Of a stretch of DNA of 64,000 nt, positions 53,046-63,733 are shown in pieces. The translations under genes and the position numbers were made by a program. The notes under the pieces were generated by a model. It searched no databases and had not been told where the DNA came from. It saw only the letters and a program-made list of their open reading frames with translations. Origin of the DNA: Crocinitomix sp. (GTDB lineage: Bacteria; Bacteroidota; Bacteroidia; Flavobacteriales_D; Crocinitomicaceae). Numbering within the stretch: position 1 is the first letter of the stretch; every line of letters begins with the position of its first letter. The stretch lies in the NCBI GenBank assembly GCA_013138735.1, contig WTCE01000005.1:1-64000 (forward strand), written 5' to 3'.

Positions 53046-55451
53046 TTACTCCTCCAAATAGATGCGCTGAACTCGTGACGAGATTCCGCTTATAATTTCA
53101 TAAGGAATAGTTTCTAATAGTCGGCTCATTTCAAAAACGCTATTTTCTTCGCCAAATAACTCCACTTCATCTCCCACATGAATAGGATCATTCCCGATAT
53201 CAATCATACAAGTATCCATGCAGACATTACTGATAATATTGTACTTTTTATCGCCAATTTGAACTGCCCAATTTCCGTTCCCAAGCCCTCTCCTTAAACC
53301 GTCGCTATAGCCAACAGGGATTATTCCAATAGTGGTATCCTTATCCGCAATAAAACTACGTCCGTAACCCACACTTTCTCCTGCCTTAATCTTTCTGATT
53401 TGCGAAACTTGCGAATTCAGAACCAAAACATTTTCAAATCCCAATTGTTTGTCGTCTTTCAGTAAGCCAAACAATCCAATCCCTAAACGGACCATATCAA
53501 AATGTGTTGCAGGATAGTTAAAAGCGCCCGCCGAATTGGCTAAATGTTGCGTAAATGAATAACCCAATTCTGCCTGCATTAATTCTGCAATATTTCTAAA
53601 TTCTGCTATTTGATTTTGCGTATATTCTTCTTCATTCGTTATGTCAGCTACGGCAAGATGAGAAAAAACTGATCGCACATAAACTTCGGGTTGTGTATTG
53701 AGCATGGCCAACAATTCATTCAATTCAGCCTTGCGAAAACCTAAACGATTCATGCCTGTATCTAGCTTAATATGCACAGGGAAGTTAGCGCGGCGTTTTA
53801 AAATTAATTGATGAATGAATGCATTGAGCAAATCCAAGGAGTAGATACTTGGTTCCAAGTCAAAATCAATCATGTCTTCAAAAGCTGCCGGTTCTGGATT
53901 CATCACTAATATAGGTAGCGAAATGCCTCCTTTTCGCAAAGTCACACCTTCATCTGCATATGCTACGCCAAAATAGTTGACGTTTTCTTTCTCTAAAAAT
54001 TTAGCTACTTCTAAAATTCCACCGCCGTATGATTGGGCTTTAACCATGGCCAAAATTTTAGTGGAAGTATCCAACTTTTCTCTAAAAAGATTCAAGTTGT
54101 TCCGCATTGCGGCCAAGTTCACTAAAAGGCGTGTAATGTGTTTTTTTTCTGTATAATGATTAACAACCGTTTCTAAATGGCAACTTCGCGCTCCAGTAAA
54201 TAACACCGCTTGATTTTCAATTTGAAGTGGTCGTTCAAAAAAATCAGGAACTGTTTCGTACTGCTCAGCTATAAAATCAAATTGACTCGCAATGGCTTTT
54301 GGCCCAAAATAAACAACCGTGTCTATTTTAATTTGAGCAATAAATTTCTGCAAGGCATGCAAGAGGGTTGTTTCAGTATTAATGTGATCTGAATTTTCAG
54401 CCAAAAAAATGGTCCGCTTTTTACCTTCAGCATTCATATTTAAAAATTGCCCCGCAATTTCCAATGATTTTTCATCCAAATTATAAGCGTCATTAATCAG
54501 CAAATTATTGGCTTTACCGTTAATTCTTTCTAGGCGCATTGAAATTACCGGTAAATTCAATAGTCCTTCACGAATGCTTGTAATATCTAATCCAAAAGCG
54601 AGGGCTGCTAAACTTACTAAGGCAGCATTTGAAATTGCCCCTTTCCCTTGAAAAGGTGTTTTTAGAATTTCATTATTATTGTCCCAAATAAGACTAAATT
54701 CAGTATCGTTAGGTATTATTTCAACCTTTTGAAGAATAGATTCTTTTCGAATTTGAATCGAATCACCCCGTTTTTCTATCAAATGATTGACATGCTCAAA
54801 AAGCAAATATTTTTCCTTTTGCTTTAGCGCCTCAGGGTTATCACCAACAAAGCCACTATTGTGCGCATCACCAATTCCCGTAAAAATTCCAGTAGTTGGC
54901 TGAATCATTTTTTCAAGCGCTTCCATTTCACCACTTTTTGAAATCCCTGCTTCAAAAATCCCCAATTCATCCGTTTCATCCATTTCTAAAACAGACAATG
55001 CTACCCCAATTTGGCTATTATAACTTTTGGGGCTACGCACAATTTTAAACGTGTCCTTTAAAAGATGATACAACCATTCTTTAACAGTAGTTTTACCATT
55101 ACTGCCAGTAATTCCGATAACAGGAATGTCAAATTTTGATCGGTGATGAGCTGCAATTTCTTGTAAGGCCAGCACGGCGTTTTTTACAATAATTTGGTTA
55201 ATTTCTGGATTGTCAAGGCGCGATTCAGCTAAAGCAACCTGACCTTTTTTTTGAATAAAATCATTTATATAGGCCGCTCCACTTGTTTTGTTTCCTTTCA
55301 GAATTACAAATAAGGTGTGTTGCGAAATTGACGGCGATCTGCTGTCAATAACAATGTTTTGAATTTTAGTGGTCTGAAAACCTTGACTCGATTCAATAAA
55401 ATCCGCATTAGTTATTGAACGGATTGTCTTTATTGAAAGATTTAAATTCAC
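53046..55451 (-). CDS. Bifunctional MurF ligase / alanine racemase
   Basis: 801 aa fusion. N-terminal part (about 1-440) is UDP-MurNAc-tripeptide:D-Ala-D-Ala ligase with the ATP loop GITGSNGKTTVKEW near residue 115. C-terminal part (about 455-800) is alanine racemase with the PLP lysine near 468 (ILAMVKAQSYGGG), plus TGMNRLGFR, GYGRSF and VCMDTCMIDI. It joins D-Ala-D-Ala addition to D-Ala supply in peptidoglycan synthesis. The fusion is known across Bacteroidota. Its start overlaps the end of the thymidine kinase gene by 4 bp. Confidence 0.96.
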   Translation of the reverse strand: MNLNLSIKTIRSITNADFIESSQGFQTTKIQNIVIDSRSPSISQHTLFVILKGNKTSGAAYINDFIQKKGQVALAESRLDNPEINQIIVKNAVLALQEIAAHHRSKFDIPVIGITGSNGKTTVKEWLYHLLKDTFKIVRSPKSYNSQIGVALSVLEMDETDELGIFEAGISKSGEMEALEKMIQPTTGIFTGIGDAHNSGFVGDNPEALKQKEKYLLFEHVNHLIEKRGDSIQIRKESILQKVEIIPNDTEFSLIWDNNNEILKTPFQGKGAISNAALVSLAALAFGLDITSIREGLLNLPVISMRLERINGKANNLLINDAYNLDEKSLEIAGQFLNMNAEGKKRTIFLAENSDHINTETTLLHALQKFIAQIKIDTVVYFGPKAIASQFDFIAEQYETVPDFFERPLQIENQAVLFTGARSCHLETVVNHYTEKKHITRLLVNLAAMRNNLNLFREKLDTSTKILAMVKAQSYGGGILEVAKFLEKENVNYFGVAYADEGVTLRKGGISLPILVMNPEPAAFEDMIDFDLEPSIYSLDLLNAFIHQLILKRRANFPVHIKLDTGMNRLGFRKAELNELLAMLNTQPEVYVRSVFSHLAVADITNEEEYTQNQIAEFRNIAELMQAELGYSFTQHLANSAGAFNYPATHFDMVRLGIGLFGLLKDDKQLGFENVLVLNSQVSQIRKIKAGESVGYGRSFIADKDTTIGIIPVGYSDGLRRGLGNGNWAVQIGDKKYNIISNVCMDTCMIDIGNDPIHVGDEVELFGEENSVFEMSRLLETIPYEIISGISSRVQRIYLEE

Positions 55452-56056
55452 CCTTCCTTTAGTTCATTATAACAACTGCGGCAAAGAGGTACATATTTAT
55501 CTTTTTCTCCTAAAACTACAACACCGCTATCTTTAGACACGCGGTGAGAATGGCGTGCTCTGCCTGAACAAAAAGTACAAACCGAATTTAATTTTACAAC
55601 TTCATCAGCCATTGTTAACAGTTCGGGCATTGAACCAAACGGTGCAGCTTGATAATCCATATCCAAGCCAGCCATTACAACAGACTTACCTTGTCCTGCA
55701 ATAATATTACATACACCGACAATAGAGGGATCGAAAAACTGAACTTCATCAATTGCAACAACATCTGCATTATGGAATAGATCCAAAATATCTGCTGGTT
55801 TAGTCACGTTTATAGCTTCGTTTTCATCTTTATCATGAGAAACAATTGCCTCCTCGGCATAACGGTTGTCCAGTTTTGGCTTAAACACCACCACTTTTTT
55901 ACCATCTGCTTGATAAGCAGCTATTGTTTTAATCAGCGTCTTTGTTTTCCCAGAAAACATTGGTCCGCATATTACTTTGATCTTAGCGTTAGACACTCTA
56001 GGACTGAAGGAGAAATGTCCAGAGATGTTAACATCATGTTTTTGAGAAATTTTCAA
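55448..56056 (-). CDS. tdk: Thymidine kinase
   Basis: 202 aa. Walker A CGPMFSGKTKT near residue 31, the DEVQFFD motif, and two zinc cysteine pairs (CTFC, CRSC) mark a type II thymidine kinase, which phosphorylates thymidine in the salvage pathway. The N-terminal 20 residues are longer than usual; a shorter start is possible. ATGA overlap with the murF-alr gene shows translational coupling. Confidence 0.95.
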   Translation of the reverse strand: MKISQKHDVNISGHFSFSPRVSNAKIKVICGPMFSGKTKTLIKTIAAYQADGKKVVVFKPKLDNRYAEEAIVSHDKDENEAINVTKPADILDLFHNADVVAIDEVQFFDPSIVGVCNIIAGQGKSVVMAGLDMDYQAAPFGSMPELLTMADEVVKLNSVCTFCSGRARHSHRVSKDSGVVVLGEKDKYVPLCRSCYNELKEG

Positions 56057-56129
56057 TTTGATAGTGTTTTGCTATCAAATATAACTTTAATTTTATCCGA
56101 ACGTTGAAATTGTGAATAAGTAATAGAAA

Positions 56130-56897
56130 ATGGGTAAAACATCTTATAAAAACACCGAAGAATTAATTAAGGAAATAGCAGAAAACGTTGCTGCACTTCA
56201 AAAAGGCGAGCTAGGGCTAAACAAGCTTAATGATCTGGTAGATAGCGGAAAAGACCTGTTTGAACAGCTCGTTATTTTACGTTATAAGGCTTTTGACAAG
56301 TACGGAACACCTGAAAAAGCAGTTTCAGAGAAAATTGTTAAAACTGAAGCCGTCGTCGAAGAAGTTGCGGAGAAAAAAGAAGCGGAAGAGGTGGATGAAG
56401 AAAAACCTTTTGATTTTACAGGGTTTTCAAGTGAAAAAAAGGAAGAGGAACAACCGAGCTTTGATTTTACGTTGGATGAAGAACAACCTGAAGTAACAGA
56501 ACCAGTTGAAAAGGAAATTGAGGATGAAGCAAATGATTTCGAAGAAAAAATTGCTGAAAGTGTTCAAGCTGATGAAGATTATGATGATGGTGCAAGCAGT
56601 AATTCACTTAACGAGAGTTTAAAACAAGATGAGCTTTCATTAAGAAAAAGATTGCAAAACTCGCCTGTTTCCGATATTAAAACGCATATAAGTATTGCCA
56701 AAAAATTTGAATATATTTCAATTATGTTCGAGGGTAATTCTGACGAATATGATGAGGCAATTGACTTTTTGAATACTTGTGCCACTGGCAAGGATGCTAG
56801 ATTAAAATTGAACGAATTAACTACTAACCATTCTTGGGATTTAGAAAATAAATCAATCATTAATTTTATTGAGTTAGTGGAAAGACGTTATCTTTAA
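56130..56897 (+). CDS. Hypothetical acidic protein (255 aa)
   Basis: An N-terminal helical part (1-65, 'LIKEIAENVAALQKGEL' and 'LVDSGKDLFEQLVILRYKAFDK') and a C-terminal helical part (about 170-255) flank a long, disordered, very acidic linker (EKKEAEEVDEEKPFDFTGF). The arrangement is common in conserved Bacteroidota proteins of unknown function. It lies 14 bp before the M28 peptidase gene. Confidence 0.78.
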   Translation: MGKTSYKNTEELIKEIAENVAALQKGELGLNKLNDLVDSGKDLFEQLVILRYKAFDKYGTPEKAVSEKIVKTEAVVEEVAEKKEAEEVDEEKPFDFTGFSSEKKEEEQPSFDFTLDEEQPEVTEPVEKEIEDEANDFEEKIAESVQADEDYDDGASSNSLNESLKQDELSLRKRLQNSPVSDIKTHISIAKKFEYISIMFEGNSDEYDEAIDFLNTCATGKDARLKLNELTTNHSWDLENKSIINFIELVERRYL

Positions 56898-56911
56898 AAA
56901 AAGAGAACTGA

Positions 56912-58174
56912 ATGAAAAAGCTGCTATTTTGTATTGGGTTGAACACTTTCTTAATGAGTGTTTCATTTGCACAACAAGCCTACGCCAAAGTTATTATTGA
57001 TTCATTGTGCAGCGAACATTATGACGGACGCGGTTATGTCAACCAAGGCGACAATAGAGCGGCTGATTTTATTATTCGCGAATTAGAAACAATTGGTGTT
57101 ACACCTTTCAAAAAAAGACCCTTTGCTCAGCCGTATCGTCTCAATGTGAATACATTTCCATATCCTATTGAAGTAATCTTAGGAAATGATACGCTTGTGC
57201 CTGGAGCAGATTATTTAATCAACCCCTCTTCTGGAAGTGCACAAGGTGAATTTGAATTGGTTGAAATAAACAGTGAAAATTTGCAGTCTAAATTTAACGG
57301 AGTAGCTGATTTAAGTCTACAGTCAACCACACAAAAAATATTCGCTTTTAACTTTACAGATATTAAAGACTCCAAAAAGCGAAACAAGATAAAGGCCTTT
57401 GCCTACAAAGCCATGAATTATTTCCCTGTCATTTGGGTTGAACAAAACAAACAAATGTATAGCGTTGGTAGGCGTGAATTTAATTATCCTCTCATTTCAA
57501 TTGATTCGGCCAATTATTTTGCGGCCTCAACCGTAAAATTAAAGATTAACAATGCCTATAAACCACAATATTTAACTAAAAATGTAATTGGCTTTATCCC
57601 TGGAAAGAAAAAAAGAAAATATATCGTGCTTTCCGCGCATTATGACCATCTGGGACGCATGGGAACCGAAGCTATGTTTCCTGGTGCTAATGATAATGCC
57701 AGTGGTGTTGCAATGCTGCTTTCTATGGCAAAACATTTCATGGCAAACCGGCCTGAATATTCAATTGTGCTTTGTTTCTTTAGTGGCGAAGAAGCTGGGT
57801 TAGAAGGTTCAAAATACTTTGTTCAACATCCCTATATCAAACTCAAAAAAATTCAATTTGTTTTAAACGTTGATATTATGGGAGGTGCCGGGGATGGAAT
57901 CACCTTAGTAAATGGCACTGAACACGAGGATGCCTTTAATACAATGGTCGAAATTAATTCAGAAAAAAAATATCTGGAACGCATCAAAAAAAGAGGCCCC
58001 ACAGCCAATTCTGATCACTACTTCTTTTCACAATCTGGCATTCCTGCATTCTTCATTTATTCAATGGGTTCGGTTAGAAATTATCATGACATTTATGATA
58101 CCGCGGAAAATACGCCATTGAATAAATTTGATGAAGTTCAAGCATTGCTAATCGACTTTATAAAGACGCTGTAA
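56912..58174 (+). CDS. M28 family zinc aminopeptidase
   Basis: 420 aa with a signal peptide (MKKLLFCIGLNTFLMSVSFA). All zinc and catalytic residues are present: SAHYDHLG (~243), GANDNASG (~258), GEEAGLEGS with the paired Glu (~291), NVDIMGG (~320) and SDHYFF (~367). It is an exported aminopeptidase or carboxypeptidase of the M28 class, probably involved in peptide use. No C-terminal T9SS domain is seen. Confidence 0.93.
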   Translation: MKKLLFCIGLNTFLMSVSFAQQAYAKVIIDSLCSEHYDGRGYVNQGDNRAADFIIRELETIGVTPFKKRPFAQPYRLNVNTFPYPIEVILGNDTLVPGADYLINPSSGSAQGEFELVEINSENLQSKFNGVADLSLQSTTQKIFAFNFTDIKDSKKRNKIKAFAYKAMNYFPVIWVEQNKQMYSVGRREFNYPLISIDSANYFAASTVKLKINNAYKPQYLTKNVIGFIPGKKKRKYIVLSAHYDHLGRMGTEAMFPGANDNASGVAMLLSMAKHFMANRPEYSIVLCFFSGEEAGLEGSKYFVQHPYIKLKKIQFVLNVDIMGGAGDGITLVNGTEHEDAFNTMVEINSEKKYLERIKKRGPTANSDHYFFSQSGIPAFFIYSMGSVRNYHDIYDTAENTPLNKFDEVQALLIDFIKTL

Positions 58175-58470
58175 TTTTAACAATAATTAATTTTCTTGTT
58201 AAAAATTTACAAGTTGGAGTATCTTCATTTCGTCAAAGTAAATTGAATTTTACCCTTCTTGAATTTAATTGGAATTATTCTGAATCAATTTATCGCCCCG
58301 CAACCGCTTATCATTACTAGGTTTTTATACTTAATTTAACCTTGTTTCTCCTTCACCCTCAATCGTTTAATTTGGCCTCTTATCTTATCCTCACTTTAAC
58401 TAATGAATGTCATTGGAGACTATTTTCATTTTTTTTCCGTAAATTTCATAAAAATTTTTCCAATAAAGTT

Positions 58471-60879
58471 ATGAAACAATACTACAATTTAAGGAGAAGT
58501 ATTTTCGCGTCACTTGCCCTGTTTGGGTTAAGCTTGATAGCGAATACTGCTCAAGCTCAGCTGTACTCATTCAGCTCGCATACGTTTACCAATGCAGGTG
58601 CAGATGGTAGAACAGGACCATTTTTAGCCGACTGTGTGGCAGACTACACTGGTGGAGGAGCTGCATGGGCAAGTAATCCTGCATTTTTCAATATGGGAGA
58701 TCAAGGAATTCAAATCTGGACAGTTCCTCTATCTGCCGATTATGAATTCGAAGTTGGTGGTGCTCAAGGTGGATACCATGCTTATACAGTTGACTCTGAA
58801 GATGGTGGACTAGGAGCTGTATTAACAGGAACCCATGCACTTATCGAAGGAGATTTCATTTACATTGTCGTAGGACAAATGGGTGACCCATCTCAAACTG
58901 GCGGTGGTGGTGCCGAAGATAACGCAGCACCTGGTGGTGGTGGTGGAACATTCGTTTATTTCGACGGTGCTCCAGAACCATTAATGGCTGCAGGTGGTGG
59001 CGGTGCAGGGGCTAGCCCCGGAGGTTATGCTCCAAAAGCTGCTACTACAGCAACAAACGGACAAAATACACAAGGTCTTTCTAACGGAGGAATCGGTGGA
59101 AACGGCGGAAGAAACAACAACGGTGGTTGTAGTTGGTGGGCCGGAGCAGGTACTGGTTGGATGACTAACGGTACTGGTGGAAATAAAGGTACATTATATG
59201 ATTATACCCCAGGTGGTAACGGTGCGCAAGGTGGTCGTAGACCAGCTGAAGGTGCTCTTGGAGGAATTCGTTGGAATGACGGATCTGATGAAGGTGGTGA
59301 CGGTGGATTTGGCGGCGGCGGCGGCGGCGGTTCTGATAATATGAATGGCGGCGGCGGCGGCGGATATTCTGGCGGCGGTGGCGGTCGTGGATGTGAAATC
59401 AACCCAGGCGGTGGTGGATCATTCAACGGCGGAATCGACCAAGTGAATGTTGTGTCAAATGAAGGTCATGGTTATGTAACTGTAACTTTATTATGTAACC
59501 CTTTAGTATTAGATATTCCAGTAACAGGTGTTTGTGATGGTGAGGAGTTATATCTTTCAGCTACATCTGCTACAGGTGGAACTGTGACTTGGTCTGGTGG
59601 TGTAACTGATGGAGATGATTTCACTCCTCCTCCAGGAACAACTACTACTTATACTGCAACAAGTACCTCTCCTGATGATTGTCCTTTCTCTATTGAAATT
59701 CATTCTTCTCCAATTCCAGATATTACTGGAACGGCGACTCCTCCTTCTGCTTGTGAAGGTGCATATATTACATTAACTGGTGCTGGTGGTTTAGCTATGG
59801 ATGGCGAAGACACTCCTTATTCATGGACAGGTACTGGAGATGTTACACCTGAAGATGGTGTTGGATTCCCTGCTGAAGATGGAACAGTTACTTATACTTT
59901 GATTGGAACTTACTTAGGGTGTGAAGGACCTTCTGTTGATATTATTTTAGATGCTGCTCCGCAACCAGATGTTTCTGGTGTTGCTGATCCTGAGCAACTT
60001 TGTTTAGGTGATTCTTACACGTTAACTGGCGCTAGTGATTTTGCATCTTCTTATGATTGGGGTGGTGGAATACCTGATGGTGGAACAGTAACACCTGCTT
60101 CTGCTGGAACGTTCATTCACTTTGTAGTTGGTTTTTCTGATGAAGGCTGTTCGGATACTGCATTTGTAACTGTAATTGTAAATGAAAATCCAATTGTGGA
60201 CGGTGGTTCTGATGTTACAATATGTGAAGGTGATGAAATTATTTTAGCAGGTTCAGGTGCATTAAGTTACACTTGGGATCCAACTGCTACTGATGGTGTA
60301 TCATTTGCTCCACCAGCAGGAATCACAACTTATACTGTTACTGGAACAGACGCAAATGATTGTTCTGATGATGATGACGTAGTAGTAACGGTAATTGAAT
60401 TACCTTATGTTGCTAGTGCAATTGTTGTAGATGAGTACTATGGTTATGACGGTTCAATTGATATCACCGCTGCAGGTGGATCAGGTGATTATATCTTCTC
60501 TTGGTCTCACGGACCGACTACTGAAGATGTAACTGGATTAACTTCTGGTGTTATTTACACAGTTTCAATTGATGATATTACTATCGATCCAGGAATGTGC
60601 ACTGCTACTCAATCTTATACTTTAGCTAGATTCATTGGATTGGATGGCGAATCAATTTCTCAATTGTCTGCTTATCCTAACCCAACTAACGATCAGTTAA
60701 CTGTTACTTATAACGGTAAATTCAACTACGAAGTAACTACTCTATTAGGAGAAGTTGTAGCTGTTGGAAATGCCGTTGATCAAGAACAATTATCTATGAA
60801 AGATTTAGCTGACGGTACTTATATCGTGAAAGTAACAGCTGGAGATGATATCAGTTATGTTCAAGTTGTAAAACAATAA
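58471..60879 (+). CDS. Glycine-rich T9SS cargo protein, copy 1
   Basis: 802 aa from the ATG at 58471, where MKQYYNLRRSIFASLALFGL starts a signal peptide; longer versions lack one. In order: an N-terminal beta domain, a glycine-rich domain (about 130-340, with GGGGGGGSDN and GGGGGYSGGGGG blocks, like the Gly-rich region of ALK-type receptors), three PKD-like domains each with a 'VCxGdxxxLTg' or 'xCEG' start, and a C-terminal T9SS sorting domain (YPNPTNDQLTV). Codon use is strongly biased, suggesting high expression. It is a surface or matrix protein by inference. Confidence 0.9.
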   Translation: MKQYYNLRRSIFASLALFGLSLIANTAQAQLYSFSSHTFTNAGADGRTGPFLADCVADYTGGGAAWASNPAFFNMGDQGIQIWTVPLSADYEFEVGGAQGGYHAYTVDSEDGGLGAVLTGTHALIEGDFIYIVVGQMGDPSQTGGGGAEDNAAPGGGGGTFVYFDGAPEPLMAAGGGGAGASPGGYAPKAATTATNGQNTQGLSNGGIGGNGGRNNNGGCSWWAGAGTGWMTNGTGGNKGTLYDYTPGGNGAQGGRRPAEGALGGIRWNDGSDEGGDGGFGGGGGGGSDNMNGGGGGGYSGGGGGRGCEINPGGGGSFNGGIDQVNVVSNEGHGYVTVTLLCNPLVLDIPVTGVCDGEELYLSATSATGGTVTWSGGVTDGDDFTPPPGTTTTYTATSTSPDDCPFSIEIHSSPIPDITGTATPPSACEGAYITLTGAGGLAMDGEDTPYSWTGTGDVTPEDGVGFPAEDGTVTYTLIGTYLGCEGPSVDIILDAAPQPDVSGVADPEQLCLGDSYTLTGASDFASSYDWGGGIPDGGTVTPASAGTFIHFVVGFSDEGCSDTAFVTVIVNENPIVDGGSDVTICEGDEIILAGSGALSYTWDPTATDGVSFAPPAGITTYTVTGTDANDCSDDDDVVVTVIELPYVASAIVVDEYYGYDGSIDITAAGGSGDYIFSWSHGPTTEDVTGLTSGVIYTVSIDDITIDPGMCTATQSYTLARFIGLDGESISQLSAYPNPTNDQLTVTYNGKFNYEVTTLLGEVVAVGNAVDQEQLSMKDLADGTYIVKVTAGDDISYVQVVKQ

Positions 60880-60914
60880 TTATTAACTCCTTTATTGGAG
60901 CTTAAAATATTAAA

Positions 60915-60948
60915 GGGTCGTCAGCCACAGGCTGACGGCCCTTTTTTT
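60915..60948 (+). terminator. Terminator after glycine-rich copy 1
   Basis: GGGTCGTCAGCC and GGCTGACGGCCC form a 12-bp stem with an ACA loop and seven T's. Confidence 0.93.
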
Positions 60949-61075
60949 GTGTTTAATATTCTCATTTAATCATTCCTTTCTTTAAATATGAACTGAACAC
61001 ATTGAAATTGTCTAGTAAAGAAGAAATTGCAATATTTTTTCCTTAAATTCGTGCAAATGAATTTATACTAATGAT

Positions 61076-63481
61076 ATGAAACAAAACTACAATTTAAAGA
61101 GAAGTATTTTCGCGTCGCTTGCCCTGTGTGGGTTAAGTTTGATTGCGAATACGGCTCAAGCGCAGCTGTATCCATACAGTGTGCATACTTTTACCAATGC
61201 AAGTGCAGAGGGAAGGACGGGGCCATTCTTAGTTGACTGTGTAGCAGAATATACTGGTGGTGGAGCTGCATGGGCAGGAGATCTACTATATTTAAATATG
61301 TCAACCCAAGGTATTCAAGAATGGACAGTACCTGCAACGGGTGATTATAGAATAACTTCTGCTGGTGCACAAGGTGGTAACGATACGTACACTTCAAATT
61401 CAGAAGATGGCGGCTTAGGTACTATTATGGAAGGAACCTTTGCATTAACTGAAGGTGATATTCTATATATCATGGTTGGTCAACAAGGAGAAAACACATC
61501 AGTAAGTTATGCTGATAATGCTGCTCCTGGTGGTGGTGGTGGAACCTTTGTTTGGGATCCAGACGATACATCATTGCCAATAATGGCTAGTGGAGGCGGT
61601 GGTGCCGGAAGTGGATATGGCTATGCAGGTAGAAGTTCTACAGATGCAGAAGACGGAAACAACTCTGTGTCATCATCAAATGGTGGAATTGGCGGAAACG
61701 GTGGAAGATCTAATTCTGGCGGTTCAAGTTATTGGGCAGGCGGCGGAGCTGGCTGGCTAACAAACGGTACAGCTGGTAACCAACCTACGAATTATCTTTA
61801 CTCTGGTGGAGGTTTATACGGAAGAGCTGATGGAGGTCGTAGACCTTTAGAAGGCGGTCTTGGAGGAATTCGTTATAATGACGGATCTGATGAAGGCGGA
61901 GACGGTGGATTCGGCGGCGGCGGCGGCGGCGGTTCAGACAACATGGGCTCTGGCGGCGGCGGCGGATATTCTGGCGGTGGCGGAGAAAAGGGCTACAGAT
62001 ACTCTGGCGGAGGCGGTGGTTCTTATAATTCAGGAACTGATCAACTTAATACAGCTGCAATTAATGAAGGACATGGTTATGTAATTATCGAACTTCTTTG
62101 TAACCCCTTAGAAACTGCAATTCCAGTAATTGGTGTTTGTATTGACGACTTATTGACTCTTGATGCAACATCTGTTACAGGTGGAACCATTACTTGGTCT
62201 GGTGGTGTTGACAATGGTGTTCCATTTGCTCCACCTTTGGGCGTTACATCATACGAAGCATATAGTACTAGTGGAGATGATTGTGCTTTCTCTATTGATA
62301 TTTACGCTTCTGAAGTACCAACAATAACTGCAAGTTCTAGTGATCCATCTGCCTGTGAAGGTGCTCTGCTTACTGTATGGGGTGAAGGTGGTTTAGGATT
62401 TGATGAAGATGATGTTCCTTATACATGGACTGGTACAGGAGATCTTGACCCAACAGATAGTCTTGCTTTCCCTGCTGAAGATGGTACCGTTACATATACT
62501 GTAATTGGAACATATTTAGGATGTGAAGGTCCTGCTGCTGAGGTTATTTTGGTTGGCGCACCACAACCGGATGTTTCTGGTGTTGCTGAGCCTGATCAAG
62601 TTTGTTTAGGTGATACATATACATTGACTGGTGAAAGTGATTTTGCAACTTCGTATGATTGGGGTGGCGGAACGCCTGATGGTGGAACTATAACACCTGC
62701 TTCTGCTGGAACATTCATCCACTTTGTTGTAGGTGTATCTGATGCTGGTTGTACTGATACTGCATTTGTAACTGTAAATGTAAATGAAAATCCAATTGTT
62801 GACGGTGGTGATGATGTTACTTTATGTGAAGGTGACGAAATTACTTTAGAAGGTTCTGGTGCAATGGATTATGATTGGGATCCAACTGCAACTGATGGTG
62901 TAGCATTTGCTCCACCAGCAGGAATCACAACTTATACTGTAACTGGTAGTGATATTAACGGATGTACTGATGATGATGATGTAGTAGTAACGGTAATTGA
63001 GTTACCTTATGTTGCTAGTGCAATTGTTGTAGATGAGTATTATGGTTATGATGGTTCAATTGATATCACCGCTGCAGGTGGATCAGGTGATTATATCTTC
63101 TCTTGGTCTCACGGACCTCTTACTGAAGATGTAACTGGATTAACTTCTGGTGTAATTTACACAGTTTCAATTGATGATATTACTATCGATCCAGGAATGT
63201 GTACTGCTACTGAATCATATACTTTAGTAAGATTCATTGGATTGGATGGCGAATCAATTTCTCAATTGTCTGCTTATCCTAACCCAACTAACGATCAGTT
63301 AACTGTTACTTATAACGGCGAATTCAACTATGAAGTAACTACTTTATTAGGACAAGTTGTTGCTACTGGTAAGGCTGTTGATCAAGAACAATTATCTATG
63401 AAAAATTTAGCTGACGGTACTTATATCGTGAAAGTAACAGCTGGAAATGACATCAGTTATGTTCAAGTTGTAAAACAATAA
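61076..63481 (+). CDS. Glycine-rich T9SS cargo protein, copy 2
   Basis: 801 aa and the same layout as copy 1: signal peptide, N-terminal beta domain, glycine-rich domain (GGGGGGSDNMGSGGGGGYSG), PKD-like domains and a T9SS sorting domain that is nearly identical to copy 1. The two are tandem with their own terminators. Early parts (Gly-rich region and first PKD-like repeats) have diverged, while roughly the last 480 bp are almost identical, which points to recent homogenisation. Codon bias is again high. Confidence 0.9.
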   Translation: MKQNYNLKRSIFASLALCGLSLIANTAQAQLYPYSVHTFTNASAEGRTGPFLVDCVAEYTGGGAAWAGDLLYLNMSTQGIQEWTVPATGDYRITSAGAQGGNDTYTSNSEDGGLGTIMEGTFALTEGDILYIMVGQQGENTSVSYADNAAPGGGGGTFVWDPDDTSLPIMASGGGGAGSGYGYAGRSSTDAEDGNNSVSSSNGGIGGNGGRSNSGGSSYWAGGGAGWLTNGTAGNQPTNYLYSGGGLYGRADGGRRPLEGGLGGIRYNDGSDEGGDGGFGGGGGGGSDNMGSGGGGGYSGGGGEKGYRYSGGGGGSYNSGTDQLNTAAINEGHGYVIIELLCNPLETAIPVIGVCIDDLLTLDATSVTGGTITWSGGVDNGVPFAPPLGVTSYEAYSTSGDDCAFSIDIYASEVPTITASSSDPSACEGALLTVWGEGGLGFDEDDVPYTWTGTGDLDPTDSLAFPAEDGTVTYTVIGTYLGCEGPAAEVILVGAPQPDVSGVAEPDQVCLGDTYTLTGESDFATSYDWGGGTPDGGTITPASAGTFIHFVVGVSDAGCTDTAFVTVNVNENPIVDGGDDVTLCEGDEITLEGSGAMDYDWDPTATDGVAFAPPAGITTYTVTGSDINGCTDDDDVVVTVIELPYVASAIVVDEYYGYDGSIDITAAGGSGDYIFSWSHGPLTEDVTGLTSGVIYTVSIDDITIDPGMCTATESYTLVRFIGLDGESISQLSAYPNPTNDQLTVTYNGEFNYEVTTLLGQVVATGKAVDQEQLSMKNLADGTYIVKVTAGNDISYVQVVKQ

Positions 63482-63516
63482 TTATTAACTCCTTTATTGG
63501 AGCTTAAAATATTAAA

Positions 63517-63551
63517 GGGTCATCCGCATAAAGCGGATGGCTCTTTTTTTT
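63517..63551 (+). terminator. Terminator after glycine-rich copy 2
   Basis: CATCCGC (63521-63527) pairs with GCGGATG (63533-63539), extended by GGGT and GCTC pairs, then eight T's. Confidence 0.9.
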
Positions 63552-63733
63552 GTTTATACAATTTCCTGTCACTTAGATACAGCACCGGAAAACAATACCG
63601 AATATTTGCGTAATCGAAGGTTTAGTACCGTCACTCAACCTTTCCATAATTCTTTCCATTATTCCTTTTTATCCGTCGATAAATGTCCTTTTGAATCCTT
63701 ATCTTTGTTTCACTCATTACAAAGAATAATGCT

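Noticed and set aside
59202-59426. Antisense frame of poly-proline
   Set aside because: It is only the complement of the glycine-rich GGC/GGT repeats of the cargo gene.
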